In this document: one piece after another, positions 1 through 9,235 of the stretch | How the letters are laid out: each line of letters begins with the position of its first letter | Numbering within the stretch: position 1 is the stretch's first letter | Assembly: GCA_963210315.1 (NCBI GenBank) | Contig: OY723239.1 | Span: 1,831,501 to 1,895,500, forward strand | DNA length: 64,000 nucleotides | Source of the DNA: Rhynchopus euleeides | Taxonomy: Eukaryota > Euglenozoa > Diplonemea > Diplonemida > Diplonemidae | Direction: 5' to 3' | The notes under the pieces: generated by a model | The model's database searches: none | What the model saw: only the letters and a program-made list of their open reading frames with translations | Told to the model about the DNA's origin: nothing | Position numbers and translations under genes: made by a program

Positions 1-940
1 CCCTGCTGTAGTGGCCCTCCTCACAGTGATATCTTTCTATGGAGGGTCCATTATGTCGCAGAGTGGTGTTGAAGAGCGATAGCAACCCCAGGATGTTGCA
101 ACCTGCGTGGGGTGGGGGACGGGCGTACTGCGAGAAACAATATTCCGAAGCAGGGCACGTCCCTGTTTCATATATGCGGAGGGGCCCTTTCTGCACGGCT
201 TTGGTTTTATTGATGTTTGTGGTGTGCGTGGTTTATTTTCCCTTTTTTTGTTGTTTTTGCAGCATTTTATGCTGTCGGGTGAGCTTCCGCCCCATGGGAG
301 GCGCTCCTTCCGGCTTGCGCTGCCCACCCATCCCGCCCCCGTCCCCTTCCCACATTCTTTCTTTTCTTTTAGGGGAGACGTCCTCGCAGTGGCTGTTTGG
401 CCTGACGCGATTCCCCGCCTCAAAGCAGACCCACCTGGCAGCTACTCAAGGCACATGAGGTGCGAGAGGCGTCAACGGGCGCAACGCCCCTCCCTGCGGT
501 CCGGCTTCCGCCACGTGGCTGACTCAAAGCAGCGAAGTGACCAACGGGAGCGACATCAGGGACAGTGGGTGCTAATGAAAAACCGGTTTGCAAAACCGGT
601 TTTTGCCAAAACCAGGGGAATAGGGTGCCCTTTCTGAGAGGTTTCCAAACCAAAAAAAGCCGGTTTTCTAGTTTGGGGAAATTTATTTTAAAAAAAATGA
701 GATTTCTGGGGAAAAAAAACCAGAATTTTTTTTGGAGTTGTGCTAACAACGCAGGAAACTTTGCTATGCAGATCATGCAGGACACACCACACCCGCAGCA
801 GGCGTGTGGGGTGTTCTCGCGATCGACGAATACCCGCTGGTTCTTCTCTCCCCTTTCTGATTTGCAGACACAAAGTTTCAAGGCGTTTTCTCGTGGGGGA
901 TGAGGATATGTCCTCCTGACACCCACCCTTTTCCCGTTTT
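1..940. other. Non-coding flank left of the retroelement
   Basis: No convincing gene is seen; the open frames overlap on both strands and have no recognisable domain. Bases 305-420 resemble 37085-37165, so this is partly dispersed repeat. A hairpin built on AAACCGGTTT motifs lies at about 581-607. Poly-A and poly-T runs occur at 650-735. Confidence 0.5.
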
Positions 941-1255
941 TTTTGGTAAAACACACCCCGTGTGGTAGAGAAAATACGGCAAGAGTCTCGGTGGGTCGGA
1001 AGAGCAGATGGTTCCCGCAACAGCTCCCGGGGAGCGGCGGGTATTTCGCATAGGATGCCGGATGTGTGAACACGTTTGTGCGGTTTGCCCTGTGTTGTGT
1101 GAACATATGTGTATGTGTGTGTGTATGCTCCACCCAACCCGACACATTTTCTGTACTTCAGACAGGTAAGGTCACTCGACACGCGGGGGGGGGGGGGGTT
1201 TTGTTGTGTGTTTTTTCTGCCAGCCGACATCACTAGCGCCAGCGAGAAAAAAAAA
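941..1255 (+). repeat. Split direct repeat A1 (5' terminal repeat)
   Basis: It begins TTTTGGTAAAACACACCCCG and ends in an A-run after GCCAGCGAG. It matches 6091-6403 except for the lengths of a poly-G and a poly-A tract. It contains a GT-rich stretch (TGTGTGTATG) and probably holds the promoter or transcription start of the element, by analogy with LTRs (inference). Confidence 0.88.
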
Positions 1256-1337
1256 ATAAAAAAAAAAATAAAAAAAAAATAAAGCGATTTACTAATCGCC
1301 AACTCGCGATCAGGCGTTTCCAGGCAGAAAACAGTGC

Positions 1338-2151
1338 GTGCTAGATCACGGTTTGTTACGACAGAGCGACCAGAGCAGACTTCGACGCAGGTGCTAGATC
1401 ACCGCCTTTTACCACAGAGCGACCAGAGCAGACTTCGACGCAGGTGCTAGATCACCGAATTTTTTACGACAGAGCGATCAGAGCAGACTCGACGTAGGTG
1501 CTAGATCACCGCCTTTTACCACAGAGCGACCAGAGCAGACTTCGACGCAGGTGCTAGATCACCGAATTTTTTACGACAGAGCGATCAGAGCAGACTCGAC
1601 GTAGGTGCTAGATCACCGCCTTTTACCACAGAGCGACCAGAGCAGACTTCGACGCAGGTGCTAGATCACCGCCTTTTACCACAGAGCGACCAGAGCAGAT
1701 TTCGACGCAGGTGCTAGATCACCGAATTTTTTACGACAGAGCGATCAGAGCAGACTCGACGTAGGTGCTAGATCACCCCTTTTACCACAGAGCGACCAGA
1801 GCAGACTTCGACGCAGGTGCTAGATCACCGAATTTTTTACGACAGAGCGATCAGAGCAGACTCGACGTAGGTGCTAGATCACCGCCTTTTACCACAGAGC
1901 GACCAGAGCAGACTTCGACGCAGGTGCTAGATCACCGCCTTTTACCACAGAGCGACCAGAGCAGATTTCGACGCAGGTGCTAGATCACCGAATTTTTTAC
2001 GACAGAGCGATCAGAGCAGACTCGACGTAGGTGCTAGATCACCCCTTTTACCACAGAGCGACCAGAGCAGACTTCGACGCAGGTGCTAGATCACCGAATT
2101 TTTCTACGACAGAGCGATCAGAGCAGACTCGACGCAGGTGCTAGATCACCC
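1338..2151 (+). repeat. 53/54-bp minisatellite in the retroelement leader
   Basis: About 15 head-to-tail units each begin GTGCTAGATCACC and contain ACAGAGCGA(C/T)CAGAGCAGA. Two variants alternate irregularly: a 53-bp form with GCCTTTTACCACAG and a 54-bp form with GAATTTTTTACGACAG. The array ends exactly at the ATG of the gag-like ORF. The second copy has one unit fewer. Adjacent units are too alike to be CRISPR spacers. Confidence 0.93.
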
Positions 2152-3267
2152 ATGTCGGACATGCACCCCCACGACATGGACTGGTTGGGGGTGCCAGTCG
2201 TGACGGGGTACGGGGATCCGGAAGTGGCAGTGGACACCTGCGTGTTCACGCCACACTGCCAGGCGGAGCACACCTCGCGGGGAAGGGGCCATTGCAGCAC
2301 TTGCGGGCGGGCGGCCTGTAAGACCTGCATCCGGGCTTTCCTCCCGAAAAACGTGTCTGGGGATTTTGTGCAGGGTTTGGGGGAACCGACGTGGGTGTGC
2401 CCGATGTGCGCGATGGAGCAACATCGCGACAATCCCCCGGGGGACACTCGGGATCCCGACTCCCTGTCCCTCTCGGAGGACCCCCACGACGCGTCGCTGG
2501 GGGCGTCGGACGACGAGTCGTCGCTGAGGCAGCCGGGTGTCGACACACAGGGGGAACTGCGCGCGACGATCGCCGCTTTGGCAAAACGGGTGGACACGCT
2601 AGAGCGCGAGAAGCCCCCCCTCCTTTTGCGGATCCAGCAACTGGAGTTTGAGACTAAAAATCTCAAAAAGCAGCTGGGGGCCACCCTGGCACCGGAGTTC
2701 TCGCCTCACACAGTGGGGACATGGCGGGACCTGGAGGTGCCCGCGATCCGGGAGAAGATCCGGGACAGATGCAGGAAGGCCTTCAGGGAAGACGCCCTGC
2801 CCGTGAACATCGAGGACGCGAAGGCGTACGAGTACGACGTCGCACAGTATCTCAGCACACTGACGAACACACTGGACCTCATCACCGACGGCGAACCCCC
2901 GAAGGAGGGCATCATCCGCATGCTGCACTCCAACATCAACCAGCTGACAGGGATTACGCAGCTGGGGCTGTACGGCCCGAAGCACCGGAGGGAGTACGTG
3001 GCGAGGGCTGAAATCATCGCGCCAAAGGATTTCTCGGAGACGGCCCAGCGGCGCCTGCTGAAAGGAGTGGCTGAAGAGGCAAAGAAGGAGGGGGAGCACC
3101 GCGGACGGGACGGGGACAGGAGGGACCGTGACTACCGGAACTCACGCCAGCAGAGGTCCGTCCCGGCCCACAGCCGCGACAGGAAGCAGGCAGCACCACC
3201 TACGACTCGCGATCGTGACTGGGACAGAAAGGCGCCGGGCGGAAAGCCGGGAAAGGACCGGCAGTGA
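2152..3267 (+). CDS. Gag-like zinc-finger protein (ORF1), copy 1
   Basis: This is the first ORF of the retroelement, 371 aa from the ATG at 2152. An in-frame ATG at 2083 lies in the minisatellite, so I prefer 2152. Residues about 25-85 are Cys/His rich: paired CxxC motifs (HCSTCG, CKTCI) and a final CPMC suggest a RING/PHD/FYVE-like cross-brace zinc module. A Ser/Asp-rich stretch follows, then a leucine-rich segment consistent with coiled coil, and the C-terminus is rich in Arg, Asp and Lys, which would suit nucleic-acid binding. By position and composition it is the structural, gag-like protein (inference). It stops at TGA 3265-3267 in the context CAG TGA CTG, and the recombinase frame continues in phase directly after that stop. 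Confidence 0.72.
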   Translation: MSDMHPHDMDWLGVPVVTGYGDPEVAVDTCVFTPHCQAEHTSRGRGHCSTCGRAACKTCIRAFLPKNVSGDFVQGLGEPTWVCPMCAMEQHRDNPPGDTRDPDSLSLSEDPHDASLGASDDESSLRQPGVDTQGELRATIAALAKRVDTLEREKPPLLLRIQQLEFETKNLKKQLGATLAPEFSPHTVGTWRDLEVPAIREKIRDRCRKAFREDALPVNIEDAKAYEYDVAQYLSTLTNTLDLITDGEPPKEGIIRMLHSNINQLTGITQLGLYGPKHRREYVARAEIIAPKDFSETAQRRLLKGVAEEAKKEGEHRGRDGDRRDRDYRNSRQQRSVPAHSRDRKQAAPPTTRDRDWDRKAPGGKPGKDRQ

Positions 3268-3303
3268 CTGGCCTTGAGGCCGGTCCCTCCACCTCCCGCA
3301 CCG

Positions 3304-4227
3304 ATGCAGCGGGAAGCAACAGAACCCCCCCTGACAACAACTCAGCGAGAGAAGATTTTAAGATCGGCAAGGCAGACACTGGCGGACTGCCTCTCGGAGT
3401 CATATTGGCGCAGCATCAGGAGCTGTTACAGACGGTACCGAAGGTTCAAGGAAAACTGGGAAAAGGGGAGGGGGCGGATCTCCCACGACATGGCAATCAT
3501 CCTCTGGACGGCAAAACTCCGATGCATCGACTCGAGGACACGGAGCACAGCGCTGCAGTACACGGTCAACATCGGAGCGGCACTGAAGCGGTACGAGGGG
3601 GTGCAGCTCGGGGAGAGCCAGGAACTCATGGATTACAGAAGGGGACTCAAGAAACAGGGTGCTCTGCGGGCCCAGCAGCAGAAGCCCCCTGCGACGGCCC
3701 CGGAGGTGGAAGACATCATCGAAGCGGAGAGGCGGAGTTTAGTACAGCTGGCCATCTCAATCTGCTGGGCGGGGGCGGCGCGTCTGGCAGACGTGCGGGG
3801 TTTGTTGGCGAAGGAGGTGCGTATCCGGGCGGACGGGGTGGTGGCGGTGCAGTGGTGCAACACAAAGGGGGACCCATGGAAGCTCGGTCGTTTCACGGGT
3901 CTGGAGCTGCCACCAAAACAGCTCGGACGTCTCCGCCGCCTCCTGTCATCCACAACGAGCCCCCTGCAGTGCCTTTTCGAGGGGGTGTCTTACCACAAGG
4001 TGGCGAGGGCGGTGAAACGCATCAACCCTGCTCTGACCCCACATTCACTACGTCGGGGAGCGATACATCATTTGGCCCTGCAGGGGACGCCGTTGGACGA
4101 CATCCAAACACTGAGCAGACACGCAACAAAGGAGGCCATGTTGAGGTACTGCCCGACAGCGGCGCTGGAGCAGGTGTCACGCACGGCAGCCACGTCCCGA
4201 AAAATGCGCGGAACGGGGACACAGTGA
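3304..4227 (+). CDS. Tyrosine recombinase/integrase (ORF2), copy 1
   Basis: It would catalyse insertion of the circular cDNA by site-specific recombination. 307 aa from the first ATG; the same frame is open back to the ORF1 stop, so a gag-recombinase fusion by readthrough is possible. Catalytic signatures are visible: the first Arg in AARLADVRGLL, the HxxR box in HSLRRGA, and the C-terminal histidine and nucleophilic tyrosine in SRHATKEAMLRY. This is the R-H-R-H-Y set of the tyrosine-recombinase superfamily. The N-terminal 100 residues are basic and helical, like a core-binding domain. The position between gag and RT differs from DIRS1 and Ngaro, where the recombinase comes last, and fits VIPER. 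It ends at TGA 4225-4227 (ACAGTGACC). Confidence 0.87.
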   Translation: MQREATEPPLTTTQREKILRSARQTLADCLSESYWRSIRSCYRRYRRFKENWEKGRGRISHDMAIILWTAKLRCIDSRTRSTALQYTVNIGAALKRYEGVQLGESQELMDYRRGLKKQGALRAQQQKPPATAPEVEDIIEAERRSLVQLAISICWAGAARLADVRGLLAKEVRIRADGVVAVQWCNTKGDPWKLGRFTGLELPPKQLGRLRRLLSSTTSPLQCLFEGVSYHKVARAVKRINPALTPHSLRRGAIHHLALQGTPLDDIQTLSRHATKEAMLRYCPTAALEQVSRTAATSRKMRGTGTQ

Positions 4228-5969
4228 CCAATCACCTTCTGCGGGCAAAGATCCCCTCGCTGTCCTGGCTACCTAGAACGCGAAAGTACGTGAGGGACGG
4301 CAGCATTCCACCAGAGGGGTCACAGGAGCAGGTCGATGCCTCGGGTCTGCATGACGACACGTTTGGGCCTGGCCTGGACACGCTGTACGACGACTGCTTC
4401 GCAGTGAGGGTATCATCTCGGAGGGCGCGGCCCCCCGCCACTAGATCCACACCGGCGCCGGGCACGGACTACATCGCGCCGATCTGCAGCAGTTTCTTGA
4501 ACCTCGACAGGCTGCGGGAGCTGGACACCACAGGGGAGCTTGACGGCGTCCTCGACATGATCACGGACCCCGCGGCATTCTACTCGAAGTTCATCCCGGG
4601 TGCCATCAAGCGGATTAAATCACAGCCCGACGCGTGCGACAAAGTCTCAAGACATCTGCGGACACACCTCAGCGCTTTGATCGGTTTCGAAGTCCTCGAG
4701 ACCGCCCCGCAGAGTTTGGTGCTGCACGCATTCACAGTGCCAAAGAAGTCGGGGGGTTTGCGTTTCGTGCTGGATGGAAGACCACTCAACGCCCTCATGA
4801 CGCACCCATTCGACATGCGCCTCCCTCCGATCACCGACGTGATAGATCAAATTACATCGCACAGCTGGGCAGCACTGGCTGATGGGAAGAGCTGGTTCTA
4901 CCAGTTTCCCGTGCACCCGGAAATCCGCGAATACTTCGGGGTGAACGTGGGTGACCGTCGAGGGGATTATGTCCGCACACGTCTGAAAGCGTTGTGCATG
5001 GGGTGGTCATTCGCACCCTGCATCGCGCACCGCTCCGCCCGGGTCCTCCTGCCACAGGAAGAGGGGGCCACGTGGGTGGATAACTTCATTGTGTTGGGGG
5101 GGTCGGAGGAAGGAGTACAGAGTTCGTTTGACGCTTTCCTCCACCGGTGCGCCGAGACCAACGCTGTGATGAACCTCGATGACCCAGACTACGGGCACCC
5201 GGTGCAGCGATTCACCTCGTTCGGGATCGCGTTCGATCTGAGAAACCACCGCTACAGATCAGACGAATCATGGCTGGAGAAGTTCCTGTCGGGGACAGAG
5301 TTGAGGGCAGTTGTCGGGGGGAAGCCCGCTACACCAAGAGAGATCTTCAAAGTCGTGGGGGGTTTGGTGTGGCATGCCTACACGACGAAGGCCCACCTGT
5401 GTTTCCTCCCGTCAACCCTGACTTTCATGAAGGACATTGCAGCTGCCTCAGTCGATGACCGGGGCGCGTGGGATCGCCAGGTGGCGGTCCGACCCTCAGT
5501 GCGAGCCGAGATCAAGATGCGTACTCACCGCATGCGGGCCAACTTTTGGGTACTTCGACCGCCGACGGACGCAGTAACAGTGTGGTCTGACGCGTCATCG
5601 ACGCGCTGGGGGGTTCTCATCGACACAGCCGCTCCGCTCGTGGCATACGAAGATTTCCAGGGGCCGAGTTCCGGGCACCACATATACCTGAAGGAGGCAC
5701 ACGCGGCGCGCCAGGCAGTACGCCTTACCGCCCTACACTATACGAACAAGCGGGTACGTCTGATGGTCGACAACCTACCCCTCGTGCACTCAATACAGCG
5801 GGGGCATTCGTCATCGTTCGTGGCAAACGGAATACTTGCGGATCTCTTCACGGTTGCACAGGGCGCTGAGCTCTGCATCGAATGCATGTGGGTCCCAACT
5901 GATGAGCAGAAAGCAGATCAGTACACCCGGGGGTCGTCATCAGAGCACTACGTCCGCATTCCGCCCTAG
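4224..5969 (+). CDS. Reverse transcriptase-RNase H polyprotein (ORF3), copy 1
   Basis: It would copy element RNA into cDNA and degrade the template. The frame is -1 relative to ORF2 and is already open across all of ORF2, but coding similarity begins near the ORF2 stop and the first ATG after it is only at about 4557. Expression by -1 frameshifting or internal initiation is therefore likely. RT motifs: LHAFTVPKKSGGLRFVLDGR (fingers), ALADGKSWFYQFPV (motif A, catalytic Asp) and WVDNFIVLG at motif C, where YxDD would be expected. RNase H follows with Asp in VWSDASS, Glu in LKEAHA, Asp in MVDNLP and a terminal Asp in KADQYTRG. This RNase H style is typical of DIRS-like elements. The Asn in VDN is the oddity. 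Confidence 0.85.
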   Translation: MTNHLLRAKIPSLSWLPRTRKYVRDGSIPPEGSQEQVDASGLHDDTFGPGLDTLYDDCFAVRVSSRRARPPATRSTPAPGTDYIAPICSSFLNLDRLRELDTTGELDGVLDMITDPAAFYSKFIPGAIKRIKSQPDACDKVSRHLRTHLSALIGFEVLETAPQSLVLHAFTVPKKSGGLRFVLDGRPLNALMTHPFDMRLPPITDVIDQITSHSWAALADGKSWFYQFPVHPEIREYFGVNVGDRRGDYVRTRLKALCMGWSFAPCIAHRSARVLLPQEEGATWVDNFIVLGGSEEGVQSSFDAFLHRCAETNAVMNLDDPDYGHPVQRFTSFGIAFDLRNHRYRSDESWLEKFLSGTELRAVVGGKPATPREIFKVVGGLVWHAYTTKAHLCFLPSTLTFMKDIAAASVDDRGAWDRQVAVRPSVRAEIKMRTHRMRANFWVLRPPTDAVTVWSDASSTRWGVLIDTAAPLVAYEDFQGPSSGHHIYLKEAHAARQAVRLTALHYTNKRVRLMVDNLPLVHSIQRGHSSSFVANGILADLFTVAQGAELCIECMWVPTDEQKADQYTRGSSSEHYVRIPP

Positions 5970-6030
5970 ACTCCACCGGCCATCTAACAAAACGCGTGGC
6001 GTCCCTTGGCCCAAGGGCCCTCAGGGTCCT

Positions 6031-6095
6031 AGGTGGAAGCGATCAATGCAAAAATCATCTGAAAGGAAGACTCGAGAGACTGCTGCTGTATTTTG
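6031..6095 (+). repeat. Split direct repeat B1
   Basis: A 65-bp block from AGGTGGAAGCGATCAATGC to TGTATTTTG lies directly before A2. It is identical to 6425-6489 after A2. Confidence 0.88.
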
Positions 6096-6403
6096 GTAAA
6101 ACACACCCCGTGTGGTAGAGAAAATACGGCAAGAGTCTCGGTGGGTCGGAAGAGCAGATGGTTCCCGCAACAGCTCCCGGGGAGCGGCGGGTATTTCGCA
6201 TAGGATGCCGGATGTGTGAACACGTTTGTGCGGTTTGCCCTGTGTTGTGTGAACATATGTGTATGTGTGTGTGTATGCTCCACCCAACCCGACACATTTT
6301 CTGTACTTCAGACAGGTAAGGTCACTCGACACGCGGGGGGGGGGGGGTTTGTTGTGTGTTTTTTCTGCCAGCCGACATCACTAGCGCCAGCGAGAAAAAA
6401 AAA
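6091..6403 (+). repeat. Split direct repeat A2
   Basis: Direct repeat of A1 (941-1255), overlapping the last few bases of B1 at TTTTG. It ends in a run of nine A before CGCGTGACG. Confidence 0.88.
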
Positions 6404-6424
6404 CGCGTGACGAGTGACGGGTTG

Positions 6425-6489
6425 AGGTGGAAGCGATCAATGCAAAAATCATCTGAAAGGAAGACTCGAGAGACTGCTGCTGTATTTTG
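6425..6489 (+). repeat. Split direct repeat B2 (3' end of the element)
   Basis: Second copy of B1 (6031-6095), separated from A2 by 21 bp. The sequence after it (from 6490) belongs to a different repeat also found at 39180, which supports 6489 as the right end. Confidence 0.85.
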
Positions 6490-6497
6490 CAGCCAAC

Positions 6498-7018
6498 AGC
6501 CAGACGTTCACTACCGTGGCCTCCGGCGGCTGGGGGGCTCCGCCCCCCAGACCCCCTGTGGCGTATGTCTCGTACTCAAGTCCTTCGAATCCCATCAGAT
6601 CGGGGGATCCAACCACTCCAGTCGCCTCAGGACGCAGCCAACTCACACAGAATCTGTTCGCCCACACGAACAGATGTTCACTACCGTGGCCTCCGGCGGC
6701 TGGGGGGCTCACGCCCCCCAGACCCCCGATGTAGCGTGTGCCCGTCTGTCTATCTCACTTACCCCGGATACAGTGCTGCGTAGGAGGTCAGCACCACATC
6801 CATGAAGCGCTTCTTCGAAGCCTGGCTGACATCGGACAGGAGGTCGGACTTCCCCACCTGGGAGGTACACTCGCCGCGTTGGCGACATGCGTGACATGCG
6901 ACACGATACCTGAAACGTGAGTGTGCCTGGCTAACACGGGCATTTCAACGGTCTGCCGGCGACCGTCCCCCAAACCAGTAAACCAGCAGTTTTGGAAAAT
7001 CGGAGAGGTCACCCTACT
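6498..7018 (+). repeat. Dispersed 0.5-kb repeat (copy 1)
   Basis: About 520 bp are closely similar to 39180-39704, inside a transposon elsewhere in the window. It contains two copies of a GC palindrome (GGGGGGCTCCGCCCCCC and a variant) each within GTTCACTACCGTGGCCTCCG. On the minus strand a stretch at about 6762-6863 reads like a short terminal exon (motif SQASKKRFMD), but between copies it shows three amino-acid changes and a shifted stop, so coding is doubtful. Confidence 0.8.
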
Positions 7019-7307
7019 ACCCTGTGACAATGTGACATGAAAAAAAAAACGCCAGACCTCTCACGTCACCCCCTACCCCACCCACCCGCCACCCATCGCC
7101 ACACACACCTCTGATTCAGGAATGTCATTCTGTAAACCTGCTTGACCCTTGAATCGCCCTCCAGCCCCTTCGCGCGTTGCAACATCGCGCATTGTGCCAT
7201 CCACCCTCTCACAGGCAGGGGCAGCGAGAGACGCTGCACCAGGCCAAGGGGTCGGGGTTGGGTGTCCCGACACCCCACCCACCACCCCACCCCGCACACG
7301 CCACAAA

Positions 7308-9222
7308 ATGGCCTCCGGCCCATGCAGTCTCCACGTGACCTTCTGCGGGATGGATGCAGTGGTCACATTTGAATCACCCACACTGGCGAGCTTCTTCCGA
7401 GCAGCCGCAGCAGTGCCATGCTTAGGGCTTGAGCAGGACTCCCTTGGGGCGGGCCTTGTACTCGAGCGTCGCCTGCCGGATGGGGGGTCCGGTGTGCGTA
7501 TAGCGACTGATGAGGATCTTAAGGATGCGCTGCACATGGGAGTGAAGGTAGCCCTGGCACGCAGGTCTCTGAAACGGGCAGCCGCGTCGCGAGGGGGGAT
7601 GCCACTGTCTGTGCTGGAGGGGGTCGCAGCGAAGCGTCTCGCGTCTCTCCCACAAGGGAGGGTTGCGCAGCGGTGTGACTTTACATCGCCTGGGTGTCTT
7701 GCCGACCCGCGCATTCTGTTTATGGCAGGTGTTGCGTTGGTGGATGCGTACGGCGCTCCGACGACGGCGCCCGAAATATTCGAGCTGCTTCAGAAGCCTT
7801 CTGTTGCAGTGTATTACATCGAGTGTCGCGGGCAGAAGTTTGAAGTTCTCAAGCTGCACAAAAAAGGCGATGCCTTCCCGACCTGGCACTGTTACAGCAC
7901 TTCCCTGAACTGCCAGGTGTGGCGGTGCACAGGGTTGGAGGTATGCAGGGTGCAAAGTCTTCCAAGGATATGGGAGAGCTGGGGTGTTGTTGGGGGTGTT
8001 CTCGCGATCGGCGCATCCCCGCTGGCTCTGCTCTTTTCCTCTTTTCCTCTTTTCCTCTTTTCCTCTTTTCCTCTTTTCCTCTTTTCCTCTTTTCCTCTTT
8101 TCCTCTTTTCCTCTTTTCCTCTTTTCCTCTTTTCCTCTTTTCCTCTTTTCCTCTTTTCCTCTTTTCCTCTTTTCCTCTTTTCCTCTTTTCCTCTTTTCCT
8201 CTTTTCCTCTTTTCCTCTTTTCCTCTTTTCCTCTTTTCCTCTTTCCTCTTTCCTCTTTCCTCTTTCCTCTTTCTCTTCGCTTGGTTTACAATTTGGAGGG
8301 TTTTTTTACTGCAACAGGGCCCCTGTCAGTGTCAAAAAGATAGTAGGCAGCGCTTGGGCAACAAATTCAACCTCCTCATCAGGCTGCGGAATTGCTTTTG
8401 GTTTGCCCGGATTTGGCGCACAAACAACAGCCTTATCTTATTCGCTCTCAAGTGCAGCAGCCCCTCTGAGACAGCGGCACTCACCGGAGGCTGCGAGGAA
8501 CACAACCAAGTGTAGTTTGAAGTGTGCCCGAGAATGGGAAGGTCGCATCATTATCCCACAGAGTGACAGAGCAAAGGACCGTCGTTGTTCTGAGCAGTCG
8601 TTCTGAGGCAGATGTCCACCAAGTGAGGAGGCTTTGATGTTGGGCCAGCATACCCTTCAATGGTGATGGCTAACACCGCATGAACATGTGTTCCCCTTAC
8701 ACTTCTGCACTCGCACAGCTCCTCGAGAATACGCTGCAGACGGACAACACCATCGATGCGCAGATACCGAAGGGCGTGCTTCGGGCTGCCGCAACACCAC
8801 GCGAGTGGACCATTCTTGAGGTATGTGTCTGTCCTGCGGTTGATACAAGCAATGTGTGTATTTGAATTAAGGTTTCCTTTACGTCTTGCTCAGCGCAGCC
8901 TTCATGCCCTTTTGATCTTCTTCTTCATGTCGGCCCCAGCCTTGCTGGCGTTCCGATTCTCTGTCCGGCCTTGGCCAGCGTTTTGTGATGCCCAGTCTGT
9001 TGAACTATGTCACTCTGGACATTCTTCCGGTTCCTGTCATGTCGAACCGTTGAAGTGCTTCTTCACGTGCGGTCAACATGTCATCCATCCCACATAATGT
9101 CATGAATACGCAACACCCACCCCACCACGTCTCAGGCACAGCTCAACCGCGAGGAGACATTGCAGGCTGCTCTGAACAGCGTGGAAGCGGACATCCGCCC
9201 GAAGACACGCCATCCCGACTGA
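7308..9222 (+). CDS. Three-exon gene of unknown function, possible PB1-like N-terminus (copy 1)
   Basis: Proposed exons are 7308-7940, 8719-8820 and 9136-9222, giving 273 aa; all introns are phase 0. Both donors read GAG|GTATG(C/T). The acceptors are CGCACAG|CTCC after a pyrimidine-rich stretch and GTCTCAG|GCAC. Residues about 5-85 (motifs SLHVTFCGMDAVVTF and RIATDEDLKDAL) recall a PB1 domain ending in its acidic loop, but this is weak. The last two exons form a helical tail ending LNREETLQAALNSVEAD. I do not recognise the family. Intron 1 contains the TTTTCCTC microsatellite. Extra exons in intron 1 (an acceptor-like TTTACTGCAACAG ends near 8318) cannot be excluded. Start chosen at the ATG where good codon use begins. 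Confidence 0.55.
8031..8276 (+). repeat. TTTTCCTC octanucleotide microsatellite in intron 1
   Basis: About 27 perfect CTTTTCCT units are followed by a few 7-bp CTTTCCT units. It lies wholly within the proposed intron 7941-8718. The second copy is about 10 bp longer and carries an interrupted unit (TTTTTGCTC). Read in any frame it gives FSSFPLFL-type peptides, which are not taken as protein. Confidence 0.95.
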
Positions 9223-9235
9223 TACGTGTATCTCT

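Larger units (their letters stand above)
941..6489 (+). mobile_element. VIPER/Ngaro-like tyrosine-recombinase retrotransposon, copy 1
   Basis: The termini form split direct repeats. A1 (941-1255) recurs as A2 (6091-6403), and the 65-bp B1 (6031-6095) recurs as B2 (6425-6489), giving the order A1 - coding - B1 - A2 - B2. This is the known terminal arrangement of Ngaro/PAT-type YR retrotransposons, which integrate by recombination and leave no target duplication; none is seen here. The coding order is gag-like, tyrosine recombinase, then RT/RNase H, which matches VIPER. The element is 5.55 kb and all ORFs are open. A 21-bp spacer (6404-6424) separates A2 from B2. The proteins are identical to those of the second copy at 18880-24376. 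Confidence 0.85.

Noticed and set aside
420..1302. Minus-strand frames of 200-240 codons beside the retroelement
   Set aside because: They cross the terminal repeat A1 and homopolymer runs, have no domain, and several overlapping frames are equally open.
1338..2151. CRISPR array
   Set aside because: Units are contiguous near-identical 53/54-mers with no unique spacers, no cas genes, and a eukaryotic retroelement context.
3264..4223. Upstream 320 codons of the RT frame as part of the RT protein
   Set aside because: This stretch overlaps the recombinase gene in another frame, is Gly/Pro-rich and has no ATG or domain; the recombinase motifs show which frame is real.
6510..6600. tRNA-derived SINE promoter (TTCGAATCC with an upstream GTGGCCTCC)
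   Set aside because: The B-box-like match lacks the GG start, the A-box is poor, the spacing is long and no cloverleaf can be drawn.
7941..8606. Long frames reading through the TTTTCCTC array (FSSFPLFL repeats) as protein
   Set aside because: The array follows a GAG|GTATGC donor and is open in all frames simply because the octamer has no stop; its length differs between copies.
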